A stretch of DNA of 56,059 bases, from positions 1 through 56,059 of the forward strand of contig CAKSHB010000006.1 of assembly GCA_934456295.1 (NCBI GenBank), written 5' to 3'. This DNA is from an uncultured Clostridia bacterium (lineage in GTDB: Bacteria > Bacillota > Clostridia > UBA1381 > UMGS1253). Position 1 is the first letter of the stretch, and each line of letters starts with the position of its first letter. This document shows, in pieces, positions 48,964-56,059 of this stretch. The notes under the pieces were generated by a model. That model did not search any database. It was not told where the DNA came from and worked only from the letters and a program-made list of their open reading frames with translations. Position numbers and translations under genes: made by a program.

Positions 48964-49236
48964 ATGGGCAGATCAGTAAAAAAGGGACCGTACGTGGAAG
49001 AAAGACTCATGAAGAGAATTGTTGCCATGAACGAGGCTAATACAAAAAGTGTTGTAAAGACATGGTCAAGAGCATCGACAATATTCCCCGAGATGGTTGG
49101 ACACACAATAGCCGTACATGACGGAAGAAAGCACGTGCCGGTGTTCATCAGCGAGGATATGGTTGGCAGTAAGCTTGGCGAATTTGCTCCGACAAGGACA
49201 TTTAAGGGACATGCAGGAGCGAAGTCATCGAAATAA
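48964..49236 (+). CDS. rpsS: 30S ribosomal protein S19
   Basis: 90 residues. GRSVKKGPYVEERLMKRI at the start, IKTWSRASTIFPEMVGHTIAVHDGRKHVPVFISEDMVGSKLGEFAPTRTF-type core and the basic C-terminal tail that contacts the A-site tRNA region. AAGGAGGAAG lies 7 nt before ATG. Standard position after rplB. Confidence 0.98.
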   Translation: MGRSVKKGPYVEERLMKRIVAMNEANTKSVVKTWSRASTIFPEMVGHTIAVHDGRKHVPVFISEDMVGSKLGEFAPTRTFKGHAGAKSSK

Positions 49237-49288
49237 AACGATGTTTGTCGGTTGACGATTTGTTAGTTAATGAAAGGAGGATACCGAA

Positions 49289-49624
49289 GTGGAAGCAAAA
49301 GCAGTGTTAAACTATGCGCGCATATCTAACCGTAAGGTTGGCATTGTGCTTGATTTAATAAGAAACAAGCCTGTTGATGAAGCGAAAGCAATTCTCAGAC
49401 ATACACCGAAGGCAGCTTCGATATTGGTTGAGAAGCTTTTGGCATCGGCTGTGGCTAACGCTGAAAACAACTTCAACATGGATGTAAGCAAATTATATGT
49501 ATCCGAAACGTTTGCAAATCAGGGTCCTACACTCAAGAGAGTAAGACCGAGAGCGCAGGGAAGAGCGTTTCGTATCAGAAAGAGAACAAGTCATATCACT
49601 GTAGTAGTGAAAGAAAAGGAATAA
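49289..49624 (+). CDS. rplV: 50S ribosomal protein L22
   Basis: 111 residues. AKAVLNYARISNRKVGIVLDLIRNKPVDEAKAIL at the start and the beta-hairpin end RVRPRAQGRAFRIRKRTSHITVVV, which lines the exit tunnel near the macrolide site. GTG start with AAAGGAGG 8 nt upstream. Confidence 0.98.
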   Translation: MEAKAVLNYARISNRKVGIVLDLIRNKPVDEAKAILRHTPKAASILVEKLLASAVANAENNFNMDVSKLYVSETFANQGPTLKRVRPRAQGRAFRIRKRTSHITVVVKEKE

Positions 49625-49639
49625 GAGAGGAGGTTTCTC

Positions 49640-50314
49640 ATGGGACAGAAAGTTAATCCGCATGGACTCAGAGTTGGTATAATCAAAGATTGGGACTCAA
49701 AGTGGTTCGCAAGTGACAGCACATTCGGCGATACACTCGTTGAGGACTATAAAATAAGAAAGTTTTTGAAAAAGGCATTGTATGAAGCAGGCGTTTCTAA
49801 GTTTGAGATTGAGAGAAAGAGCACAAAGCTTCTCGTTAACATCTATGCTGCAAAGCCGGGTATAATCATCGGACGCGGCGGCGAAGAAATCGCAAAGCTT
49901 AAGACAAAGCTTGCAAAGCTTGTAAACAAAGCTGAAAACGATGTAAACATCAACATTGTTGAAATTAAGGTTCCCGATATGTGCGCACAGCTCGTAGCAG
50001 AGAATATTGCCGCACAGCTCGAGAGAAGAATTTCCTTCAGACGTGCAATGAAGCAGTGCATGGGCCGCTCGATGAAAATGGGCGCAAAGGGCATAAAGAC
50101 TTCTGTTTCAGGTCGTTTGGGCGGCGCTGAAATAGCAAGAACAGAGCACTACCATGAAGGCACAATCCCGCTTCAGACCTTGAGAGCTGATATCGACTAC
50201 GGATTTGCCGAGGCAAATACGACATACGGTAAAATCGGCGTAAAGGTATGGATATATAAGGGCGAAATTCTTCCGGAAAGCAAGGCTTCAAAGAAAGCGG
50301 AAGGAGGAAAATAA
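49640..50314 (+). CDS. rpsC: 30S ribosomal protein S3
   Basis: 224 residues. MGQKVNPHGLRVGIIKDWDSKWFA start, KH domain with GRGGEEI (about 78-84) and the C-terminal RISFRRAMKQCMGRSMKMGAKGIKTSVSGRLGGAEIARTE region at the mRNA entry channel. GAGGAGG lies 7 nt before ATG. It is followed after two bases by rplP. Confidence 0.98.
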   Translation: MGQKVNPHGLRVGIIKDWDSKWFASDSTFGDTLVEDYKIRKFLKKALYEAGVSKFEIERKSTKLLVNIYAAKPGIIIGRGGEEIAKLKTKLAKLVNKAENDVNINIVEIKVPDMCAQLVAENIAAQLERRISFRRAMKQCMGRSMKMGAKGIKTSVSGRLGGAEIARTEHYHEGTIPLQTLRADIDYGFAEANTTYGKIGVKVWIYKGEILPESKASKKAEGGK

Positions 50315-50316
50315 TA

Positions 50317-50751
50317 ATGTTATTACCTAAGAGAGTTAAATATAGAAAAGTAATGCGCGGCAGAATGAAAGGCAAGGCAACACGCGGCAACGTGGTTACT
50401 TACGGAGATTTTGGTTTGCAGGCGCTTGAGCCGGCATGGATCACTTCAAATCAGATTGAGGCTGCCCGTGTAGCTATGACAAGATATATCAAGAGAGGCG
50501 GTCAGGTTTGGATTAAGATATTCCCTGATAAGCCTGTAACGGAAAAACCTGCTGAAACTCGTATGGGTAGCGGTAAAGGTTCACCCGAGTATTGGGTAGC
50601 CGTTGTAAAACCGGGCAGAGTTATGTTTGAAATCGGAGGCGTGCCGGAGGAGACAGCGCGTGAGGCTATGCGTCTTGCAATGCACAAGCTGCCTATAAAG
50701 TGTAAATTTGTGGCACGTGAGGATAAGGAGGCGTCTGCAGATGAAAGTTAA
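50317..50751 (+). CDS. rplP: 50S ribosomal protein L16
   Basis: 144 residues. MLLPKRVKYRKVMRGRMKGKATRGN start and the GKGSPEYWVAVVKPGRVMFEIGGVPEETAREAMRLA core. It helps place the A-site tRNA on the 50S. The ribosome site GGAAGGAGG lies in the end of rpsC. Its last 11 nt overlap rpmC. Confidence 0.98.
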   Translation: MLLPKRVKYRKVMRGRMKGKATRGNVVTYGDFGLQALEPAWITSNQIEAARVAMTRYIKRGGQVWIKIFPDKPVTEKPAETRMGSGKGSPEYWVAVVKPGRVMFEIGGVPEETAREAMRLAMHKLPIKCKFVAREDKEASADES

Positions 50752-50932
50752 TGAAATCAGAGATTTAACCACCGAAGAATTGGATGTTAAATTAAGCGAG
50801 CTTAAAGCAGAGCTTTTCAACTTGAGATTTCAGAATGCTACAAACCAGCTCGACAATCCGATTAAAATTGCAGATGTAAAGAAGAACATTGCAAGAGTAA
50901 AAACGGTAATCCGCGAACGCGAATTAGCCTGA
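50741..50932 (+). CDS. rpmC: 50S ribosomal protein L29
   Basis: 63 residues, two helices: MKVNEIRDLTTEELDVKLSELKAELFNLRFQNATNQLDNP, then KNIARVKTVIRERE. It sits by L23 at the tunnel exit. ATG 50741 lies inside the rplP 3' end with AAGGAGG 9 nt upstream; the longer in-frame start at 50708 is not needed. Confidence 0.97.
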   Translation: MKVNEIRDLTTEELDVKLSELKAELFNLRFQNATNQLDNPIKIADVKKNIARVKTVIRERELA

Positions 50933-50971
50933 TGGATATGGTTTGTGTGTTTATGAAAGGAGGAAAAAGCT

Positions 50972-51232
50972 GTGGCTGAAGAAAGAAATCTGAGAAAAAC
51001 AAGAATCGGCAAGGTTGTCAGCAACAAGATGGACAAGACGATAACCGTAGCGATTGAATATAACGTAAAACATCCTCTTTACGGCAAAATCGTAAAGAAA
51101 ACGTACAAATTGAAGGCGCATGATGAGAATAACACATGCGGCATCGGCGATAGAGTTAAAGTAATGGAAACAAGACCGCTTTCCAAGCAGAAGCGTTGGA
51201 GATTGGTTGAAATCGTTGAGAAGGCTCAGTAA
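50972..51232 (+). CDS. rpsQ: 30S ribosomal protein S17
   Basis: 86 residues of the OB fold. RNLRKTRIGKVVSNKMDKTITVAIEYNVKHPLYGKIVKKTYKLKAHDENN and GDRVKVMETRPLSKQKRWRLVEIVEKAQ are typical. It binds 16S rRNA early in assembly. GTG start with AAAGGAGG 9 nt upstream. Confidence 0.98.
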   Translation: MAEERNLRKTRIGKVVSNKMDKTITVAIEYNVKHPLYGKIVKKTYKLKAHDENNTCGIGDRVKVMETRPLSKQKRWRLVEIVEKAQ

Positions 51233-51262
51233 TAAATCGGACTGAGGAAGGAGGAGATTTTC

Positions 51263-51631
51263 GTGATCCAACCACAAACAAGAATGAAGGTTGCTGATAA
51301 CACTGGCGCAAAGGAAATTATGTGTATCCGTGTTATGGGCGGTTCAAAGAGAAAGTTTGCAAATATAGGCGACGTGGTTGTTGCCAGCGTTAAGAAAGCA
51401 ACGCCCGGCGGTGTTGTAAAAAAGGGTGATGTAGTTAAGGCTGTTATAGTACGTTCGGTTAAGGGCGTAAGAAGAAACGACGGTACACACATTCGTTTCG
51501 ATGAGAACGCAGCTGTTATAATCAGAGATGATAAGAACCCCAGAGGTACACGTATCTTCGGGCCTGTTGCAAGAGAGCTCAGAGATAAAGAGTACATGAA
51601 GATTTTATCATTGGCACCCGAAGTATTATAA
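51263..51631 (+). CDS. rplN: 50S ribosomal protein L14
   Basis: 122 residues. MIQPQTRMKVADNTGAKEIMCIRVMGGSKRKFANIGDVVVASVKKATPGG start and the DGTHIRFDENAAVIIRDDKNPRGTRIFGPVARELR core, all typical. It lies on the subunit interface. GTG start with AAGGAGGAG 8 nt upstream. It ends 15 nt before rplX. Confidence 0.98.
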   Translation: MIQPQTRMKVADNTGAKEIMCIRVMGGSKRKFANIGDVVVASVKKATPGGVVKKGDVVKAVIVRSVKGVRRNDGTHIRFDENAAVIIRDDKNPRGTRIFGPVARELRDKEYMKILSLAPEVL

Positions 51632-51646
51632 GGAGGTGGCGAGAGG

Positions 51647-51973
51647 ATGAATAACAAACTTCATATAAAGTCAGGCGATACCGTAATGGTACTGTCGGGC
51701 AAGGATAAAGGCAAGAAGGGCAAGGTTTTGAGCGTAAATCCCGCTGACCGCAAGGTAATAGTTGAGGGCGTATCGGTAGCGTCAAAACACACAAAGCCGA
51801 GAAGAGCCGGCGAGCAGGGCGGTATCCTGAAGAAGGAAACACCGATATATGCGTCAAAGGTAATGCTCGTATGCAGCAAATGCGGCGCTGCCTCAAGAAC
51901 GGGCCGCAAAATCTTAGAGGACGGAACAAAGGTAAGATATTGCAAGAAGTGCAATGAAACTTTGGACGACTAA
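51647..51973 (+). CDS. rplX: 50S ribosomal protein L24 with Cys4 zinc ribbon
   Basis: 108 residues. The KOW motif SGDTVMVLSGKDKGKKGKVLSVNPADRKVIVEGV is followed by the usual KHTKPRRAGEQGGILKKETPIYASKVML. The C-terminal part has two Cys pairs, CSKCG and CKKC, in place of the Cys-free end known from Bacillus L24, so it should bind zinc. It starts 50S assembly. AAGGAGG lies before ATG 51647. Confidence 0.97.
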   Translation: MNNKLHIKSGDTVMVLSGKDKGKKGKVLSVNPADRKVIVEGVSVASKHTKPRRAGEQGGILKKETPIYASKVMLVCSKCGAASRTGRKILEDGTKVRYCKKCNETLDD

Positions 51974-51997
51974 TCTATTGTAAAAGGAGGTTAGAAA

Positions 51998-52543
51998 ATG
52001 GCAAGGCTTAAAGAGTTATACAAAAACCAGGTAGCTCCTGCACTTATGCAGAAGTTTGGATATAAAAGTGTAATGCAGATACCGAAGCTCGATAAAATAG
52101 TTATCAACATCGGTATGGGCGATGCACGTGACAACCCGAAGGCGATTGAAAGCGCAGCAAACGATTTGGCGCTCATTACAGGTCAGCAGCCTATCGTTAC
52201 AAAGGCAAGAAAGTCAGTCGCAAACTTTAAGTTAAGAGAAGGAATGAATATCGGCTGCAAGGTAACGCTTCGCAGTGACAAGATGTATGAATTTCTTGAC
52301 AGATTTTTCAATGTTGCACTGCCGAGAGTTCGTGACTTCCGCGGAATAAGCGCAAACTCGTTTGACGGACGCGGAAACTACGCGGTAGGCATAAAGGAGC
52401 AGTTGATATTCCCTGAAATCGAATATGATAAGATTGATAAAATCAGAGGAATGGATATCATAATCGTTACCACCGCACAGACAGACGAAGAGGCTCGCGA
52501 GTTGTTGACACTTATGGGTGCTCCGTTCGCGTCGGTTAATTAA
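51998..52543 (+). CDS. rplE: 50S ribosomal protein L5
   Basis: 181 residues. MARLKELYKNQVAPALMQKFGYKSVMQIPKLDKIVINIGMGDA start; core KARKSVANFKLREGMNIGCKVTLR, ALPRVRDFRGIS and the IFPEIEYDKIDKIRGMDI end. It binds 5S rRNA in the central protuberance. AAAGGAGG lies 7 nt before ATG. Confidence 0.98.
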   Translation: MARLKELYKNQVAPALMQKFGYKSVMQIPKLDKIVINIGMGDARDNPKAIESAANDLALITGQQPIVTKARKSVANFKLREGMNIGCKVTLRSDKMYEFLDRFFNVALPRVRDFRGISANSFDGRGNYAVGIKEQLIFPEIEYDKIDKIRGMDIIIVTTAQTDEEARELLTLMGAPFASVN

Positions 52544-52557
52544 GGAGGTAAACAGGA

Positions 52558-52743
52558 ATGGCTAGAAAATCAATGGTTTTGAAACAGCAGAAGGCTCCCA
52601 AATACAGCACACAGGCTTACAACAGATGTAAAATTTGCGGCAGACCTCATGCTTATTTGAGAAAGTACGGTATATGCCGTATCTGTTTCAGAGAACTGGC
52701 TTACAAGGGTGAAATCCCGGGTGTTAAGAAAGCAAGCTGGTAA
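52558..52743 (+). CDS. rpsZ: 30S ribosomal protein S14, zinc-binding type Z
   Basis: 61 residues, the short form with a zinc site: C24-x2-C27 (CKICGRPHAYLRKYGICRIC) and a second C-x2-C pair. This C+ form is usual in Firmicutes and Actinobacteria; a Cys-free longer copy may exist elsewhere for zinc shortage but is not in this window. AAGGAGG lies 8 nt before ATG. Confidence 0.98.
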   Translation: MARKSMVLKQQKAPKYSTQAYNRCKICGRPHAYLRKYGICRICFRELAYKGEIPGVKKASW

Positions 52744-52853
52744 ACCGAAACAGAATAACGGAAAAGTAACCGTGAAACCGGTAAAAAAACAATTGCTGCG
52801 GCAGAATTGCATAAGCTGCCGAAGCATCCAAGTTTTTGGAAGGAGGTAAAAAA

Positions 52854-53252
52854 ATGCAAATCACAGATCCTATTGCAGACTTGCTTACACGTATAAGAAA
52901 TGCAAGCTCGGCTAAACACGAAACAGTTGACATCCCCGCTTCCAATATGAAAAAGGCGATTGCAAAGATTTTGTTGGATGAAGGATATATAAAGAATTTT
53001 CAGATTATCGAGGATTCAAAGCAGGGCATTATCAGAGTAACCTTGAAGTATGGTGAGAACAAGTCGAAGGTTATCGCAGGTATCAAAAGAGTATCGCGTC
53101 CCGGTCTGCGTATATATGCAGGTGCGGACGAACTCCCGAAGGTACTTCGCGGACTCGGCATTGCAATCATTTCAACATCAAAAGGCATCATGACTGATAA
53201 AGAGGCTCGTGCACAGCACATCGGCGGCGAAGTACTGGCATTCATTTGGTAG
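52854..53252 (+). CDS. rpsH: 30S ribosomal protein S8
   Basis: 132 residues. MQITDPIADLLTRIRNASSAKHETVDIPAS start and SRPGLRIYAGADELPKVLRGLGIAIISTSKGIMTDKEARAQHIGGEVLAFIW end. It binds helix 21 of 16S rRNA; in E. coli it represses the spc operon. ATG 52854 follows AAGGAGG by 8 nt; the longer frame from 52836 is not used. The 110-nt spacer before it holds a CGGCAG/CTGCCG hairpin. Confidence 0.98.
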   Translation: MQITDPIADLLTRIRNASSAKHETVDIPASNMKKAIAKILLDEGYIKNFQIIEDSKQGIIRVTLKYGENKSKVIAGIKRVSRPGLRIYAGADELPKVLRGLGIAIISTSKGIMTDKEARAQHIGGEVLAFIW

Positions 53253-53293
53253 TAAAATCGCTTATGAGTATTAATTAGGAGGTGTAACACAAA

Positions 53294-53839
53294 ATGTCCA
53301 GAATTGGTAACAGTCCGATAGCGATACCCGCAGGTGTGGATATCAAAATTGAGGCTGAGAACGCAGTGACGGTTAAGGGACCTAAGGGCACACTGACAAA
53401 GGCGCTGCATAAAGATATGATAATTGAGAAACAGGCAGATACAATAATCGTAAAAAGACCTTCTGAGGACAAGGCGCACAAATCCCTGCACGGACTTACG
53501 AGAACCCTGCTTAACAACATGGTAATCGGTGTTACGGAAGGATTTACAAAAGCGCTTGAAATCAACGGCGTTGGTTACAGAGCAGCAAAGCAGGGCAACA
53601 AGCTCGTGCTCACGCTCGGTTATTCACATCCTGTTGAGATGGAACCGCCGGCAGGCATTACGATTGATGTTCCGGCTCCGAACCAGATTATAATCGGCGG
53701 AACTGACAAGCAGATTGTCGGTCAGTACGCAGCACAGGTTCGTGAGAAACGTCCGCCTGAGCCGTATAAGGGCAAGGGTATTAAGTACGCAAGCGAAACC
53801 ATCAAGCGTAAAGAGGGTAAAGCAGGCGGCAAGAAATAA
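53294..53839 (+). CDS. rplF: 50S ribosomal protein L6
   Basis: 181 residues. SRIGNSPIAIPAGVDI start, the two related halves, and the C-terminal KQIVGQYAAQVREKRPPEPYKGKGIKYASETIKRKEGKAG, which is very conserved. It sits near the factor-binding site. AGGAGG lies 11 nt before ATG. Confidence 0.98.
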   Translation: MSRIGNSPIAIPAGVDIKIEAENAVTVKGPKGTLTKALHKDMIIEKQADTIIVKRPSEDKAHKSLHGLTRTLLNNMVIGVTEGFTKALEINGVGYRAAKQGNKLVLTLGYSHPVEMEPPAGITIDVPAPNQIIIGGTDKQIVGQYAAQVREKRPPEPYKGKGIKYASETIKRKEGKAGGKK

Positions 53840-53857
53840 GAAAGGAGTGGATTTTAA

Positions 53858-54211
53858 ATGGTAAACAAAAAGTCAAGCAATAAAGCAAGATTAAAGCGCC
53901 ATATGCGTATCAGATCAAAGATAAGCGGCACAGCGCAGAGACCCCGTCTTTCGGTATTCCGCAGCCTGAAAAACATATACGCGCAGCTTATAGATGACGA
54001 AAACGGTGTAACGATAGTATCCGCTTCGAGCCTTAAAGACAGCACATACGGCGGCAATGTTGACGCGGCAAGAGAAATCGGAAAAAGACTTGCCGAGCAG
54101 GCCCTTGAAAAGGGAATTAAAACTGTTGTGTTTGACAGAAGCGGCTATATCTATCACGGAAGAGTTGCTGCTCTTGCCGAAGGTGCAAGAGAAGGCGGAT
54201 TAGAGTTTTAA
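53858..54211 (+). CDS. rplR: 50S ribosomal protein L18
   Basis: 117 residues. Basic start (NKKSSNKARLKRHMRIRSKISGTAQRPRLSVFRSLKNIYAQLIDD) and the FDRSGYIYHGRVAALAEGAREGGLEF end. It binds 5S rRNA together with L5. AAAGGAG lies 11 nt before ATG. Confidence 0.98.
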   Translation: MVNKKSSNKARLKRHMRIRSKISGTAQRPRLSVFRSLKNIYAQLIDDENGVTIVSASSLKDSTYGGNVDAAREIGKRLAEQALEKGIKTVVFDRSGYIYHGRVAALAEGAREGGLEF

Positions 54212-54228
54212 TAAGAAGGAGGGATACC

Positions 54229-54732
54229 ATGCAGGAAAGAATAGATGCAGCTACACTTGATATTAAAGAGAAAGTTGTTAATATAAGCCGTGTTGCAAAG
54301 GTTGTAAAGGGCGGCAGAACGTTCCGTTTCAGCGCACTTGTTGTAGTCGGCGATGAGAACGGTCACGTTGGTTACGGCACAGGCAAATCGGCCGAAATTC
54401 CGGATGCCATCAGAAAGGGCATTGAGGATGCTAAGAAGAACATGATTACTGTTCCTATGGTTGACGGAACAATTCCGCACGAGGTAATGGGCGTATACGG
54501 TGCCGGCAAGGTGCTTATAAAGCCTGCTGCAGAAGGTACAGGCGTTATCGCCGGCGGCCCTGCCAGAGCTGTGCTTGAGCTCGTAGGAATAAGAGATATA
54601 AGAACAAAATCTCTCCGTTCCAACAACCCCAGAAACGTGGTAAGAGCCACAATCGAAGGTCTTGCTTCGCTTTCATCTGCCGAGGAAGTGGCAAAGAAAC
54701 GCGGCAAGAGCGTTGAAGAATTGTTGGGTTAA
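54229..54732 (+). CDS. rpsE: 30S ribosomal protein S5
   Basis: 167 residues. KEKVVNISRVAKVVKGGRTFRFSALVVVGDENGHVGYGTGKSAEIPDAIRKG is the double-stranded RNA-binding-like half, and GVYGAGKVLIKPAAEGTGVIAGGPARAVLELVGIRDIRTKSLRSNNPRNVVRAT the S5 C-terminal fold. It acts in mRNA helicase activity and decoding accuracy. AAGGAGG lies 8 nt before ATG. Confidence 0.98.
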   Translation: MQERIDAATLDIKEKVVNISRVAKVVKGGRTFRFSALVVVGDENGHVGYGTGKSAEIPDAIRKGIEDAKKNMITVPMVDGTIPHEVMGVYGAGKVLIKPAAEGTGVIAGGPARAVLELVGIRDIRTKSLRSNNPRNVVRATIEGLASLSSAEEVAKKRGKSVEELLG

Positions 54733-54746
54733 GGAGGATGAATTAA

Positions 54747-54932
54747 ATGGCATCAAAAACACTTAAAATTACGCTTGTGAAGAGCACAATCGGCCGCAAA
54801 GACGACCAGATTGCAACGGTGAAGGCTCTCGGTCTTCATAAAATCCGCAGCGTAGTTGAGCATAAGGATACTCCTCAGATCAGAGGTATGATTAATAAGG
54901 TTTCTCACTTGGTTGAAGTAGTGGAAGCTTAA
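54747..54932 (+). CDS. rpmD: 50S ribosomal protein L30
   Basis: 61 residues. LKITLVKSTIGRKDDQIATVKALGLHKIRSVVEHKDTPQIRGMINKVSHLVEV is the complete short bacterial L30. AAGGAGG lies 10 nt before ATG, just after the rpsE stop. Confidence 0.97.
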   Translation: MASKTLKITLVKSTIGRKDDQIATVKALGLHKIRSVVEHKDTPQIRGMINKVSHLVEVVEA

Positions 54933-54964
54933 ATCGAAGATAAAACAAAAGGAGGTGCAGCAAA

Positions 54965-55405
54965 ATGAGACTTGATGAATTGCAACCTGCACAGGGTTCA
55001 AAGTTCACGGCAAAAAGAAAAGGCCGCGGTCCCGGAACGGGAAACGGTAAAACCGCAGGTAAGGGCCACAAAGGTCAGAATGCCCGCAGCGGCGGCGGTG
55101 TAAGACCCGGATTTGAAGGCGGTCAGATGCCTATATACAGACGTCTGCCGAAGAGAGGTTTTACAAACATTTTTGCAAAAGAATATGTTACAGTTAACGT
55201 TGAAGTATTGGATAAATTTGAAAAAGGTACTGAAGTTACAGCGGAGCTTTTGAAGGAAGCGGGAGTTATCAGCAAGGTAAAGGACGGAATAAAAATTCTC
55301 GGCAGAGGTGAAATAACAAAGCCTTTGACAGTGAAAGCGGCCAAATTTACCGAATCGGCTGCCGAAAAGATTAAAGCGGCAGGCGGAAAGGCTGAGGTGA
55401 TTTAA
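54965..55405 (+). CDS. rplO: 50S ribosomal protein L15
   Basis: 146 residues. MRLDELQPAQGSKFTAKRKGRGPGTGNGKTAGKGHKGQNARSGGGVRPGFEGGQMPIYRRLPKRGF is the Gly-rich extension that threads into 23S rRNA. The C-terminal half carries GVISKVKDGIKILGRGEITKPLTVKA. AAGGAGG lies 8 nt before ATG. Its stop abuts the secY TTG start. Confidence 0.98.
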   Translation: MRLDELQPAQGSKFTAKRKGRGPGTGNGKTAGKGHKGQNARSGGGVRPGFEGGQMPIYRRLPKRGFTNIFAKEYVTVNVEVLDKFEKGTEVTAELLKEAGVISKVKDGIKILGRGEITKPLTVKAAKFTESAAEKIKAAGGKAEVI

Positions 55406-56059
55406 TTGATTAAGACACTGAGAAATGCCTGGTCAATACCTGATTTAAGAAGAAAAATGCTTTTTACAATTATGATGCTCGTAATATACAGACTTGGCAG
55501 CGTTATTCCGGTGCCGGGTCTGAGTGCAGATGCGATGGCAGCCTTCATGTCGCAGGACGGCGGCATGGGACTGTTCTCACTGCTTGATACATTTACGGGC
55601 GGTGCATTCTCAAATGCAACCATATTTGCAATGGGTATTACGCCGTACATCAACTCGTCAATTATCATTCAGCTTTTGACGGTTGCAATTCCTGCACTCG
55701 AAAGAATGCAGAAAGAGGGCGAAGAGGGAAGAAAGAAAATCAACAGCATTACGAGATACGGAACAGTAGTTCTTGCGCTCATTCAAGCTGTCGGACTTTA
55801 TTTCACTCTGAAGGCATACGGTGTAGTTGATAATCCCGGATTTATGTCATTTGCTGTAATAGCGCTTACATTTACGGCAGGTACGGCATTTATCATGTGG
55901 GTTGGTGAGGAAATTACAGACAAAGGTATAGGCAACGGTATTTCGCTTATCATCTTTGCAGGTATTGTGTCAAGACTGCCGCAGGCTATAATGACACTTT
56001 ACAATGAGTTCCTCGGCGCAAATATGTCGCTTATGAATGTAGTATGGCTCATATTAATC
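55406..56059 (+). CDS. secY: Protein translocase subunit SecY (3' end outside window)
   Basis: The first 218 codons are present and open to the right edge. SecY forms the membrane pore for secreted and membrane proteins. Visible marks: IKTLRNAWSIPDLRRKMLFTIMMLVIYRLGSVIPVPGL (first helix), the plug region near SLLDTFTGGAFSNATIFAMGITPYINSSIIIQLLT, IPALERMQKEGEEGRKKINSITRY, and WVGEEITDKGIGNGISLIIFAGIV. The start is TTG at 55406, directly after the rplO stop and 6 nt behind GAGGTG; no ATG fits the known N-terminus. It is the usual gene after rplO; adk and map would be expected next. Confidence 0.97.
   Translation, partial: MIKTLRNAWSIPDLRRKMLFTIMMLVIYRLGSVIPVPGLSADAMAAFMSQDGGMGLFSLLDTFTGGAFSNATIFAMGITPYINSSIIIQLLTVAIPALERMQKEGEEGRKKINSITRYGTVVLALIQAVGLYFTLKAYGVVDNPGFMSFAVIALTFTAGTAFIMWVGEEITDKGIGNGISLIIFAGIVSRLPQAIMTLYNEFLGANMSLMNVVWLILI

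Noticed and set aside
1..56059. CRISPR arrays, insertion sequences, prophage genes, tRNA or rRNA genes
   Set aside because: Both strands and the gene gaps were read for spaced repeats, transposase or integrase motifs and cloverleaf or CCA-ending sequences; none were found. Short tRNA-like folds cannot be fully excluded without a search tool.

Overview
The window looks like a stretch of a Gram-positive Clostridia (Firmicutes/Bacillota) chromosome. The evidence is the gene content: FapR control of lipid synthesis, the FMN enoyl-ACP reductase FabK, the c-di-AMP receptor DarA next to holB and ricT, zinc-type S14, lipobox solute-binding lipoproteins, a stalk-domain (copper amine oxidase N-terminal-like) secreted esterase, strong AGGAGG ribosome sites, and TTG/GTG starts. 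The sugar-related genes suggest a glycan-degrading, possibly gut-associated anaerobe. That last point is inference; no 16S rRNA gene or tRNA gene is present to place it.

Layout. Positions 1-8700 are accessory carbohydrate and metabolism genes: a truncated secreted SGNH esterase, an RpiB-like isomerase divergent from a TIM-barrel sugar epimerase, a DMT-family exporter, a YfcE-like phosphodiesterase, and an FAD oxidoreductase divergent from a PocR/AraC regulator. Positions 8787-11050 hold feoAB. Positions 11311-14489 hold ywlC (Sua5), ywlE, rimI and tsaD. Positions 14704-18899 hold a darA-holB-ricT-ferredoxin-trmN6-rsmI cluster, close to the Bacillus yaaQ-yabC order. Positions 19202-24187 hold three consecutive solute-binding lipoproteins with no permease; the first two are a recent tandem duplicate. 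Then come galE and a MATE exporter on the minus strand. Positions 27214-34603 hold the fatty-acid cluster fapR-plsX-fabH-fabK-fabD-fabG-acpP-fabF, followed by rnc, a radical SAM gene, a second MATE exporter, smc, ftsY and a UPF0182 membrane protein. From 45958 to the right edge is the S10/spc ribosomal protein operon (rpsJ to rplO) and the start of secY, preceded by a structured leader of about 345 nt.

How the genes work together. The fatty-acid block can make acyl chains (FabD, FabH, FabF, FabG, FabK, ACP) and pass them to phospholipid synthesis (PlsX). FapR senses malonyl-CoA and appears to regulate itself through a palindrome on its own promoter. YwlC and TsaD catalyse the two ends of t6A tRNA modification. 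TrmN6 and RsmI modify tRNA and 16S rRNA. FtsY and SecY serve membrane protein targeting. The secreted esterase, the three lipoproteins, galE and the sugar isomerases fit uptake and processing of plant or host glycans, but no substrate can be read from the sequence.

The least explained elements are the S10 leader with two hairpins showing the same six-base loop, the orphan lipoprotein triplet with a rearranged second leader, five degenerate 15-17 bp repeats between fabF and rnc, and palindromes inside two divergent promoter regions. No CRISPR array, insertion sequence, phage or tRNA gene was seen. All homology calls come from reading motifs; no database search was run.
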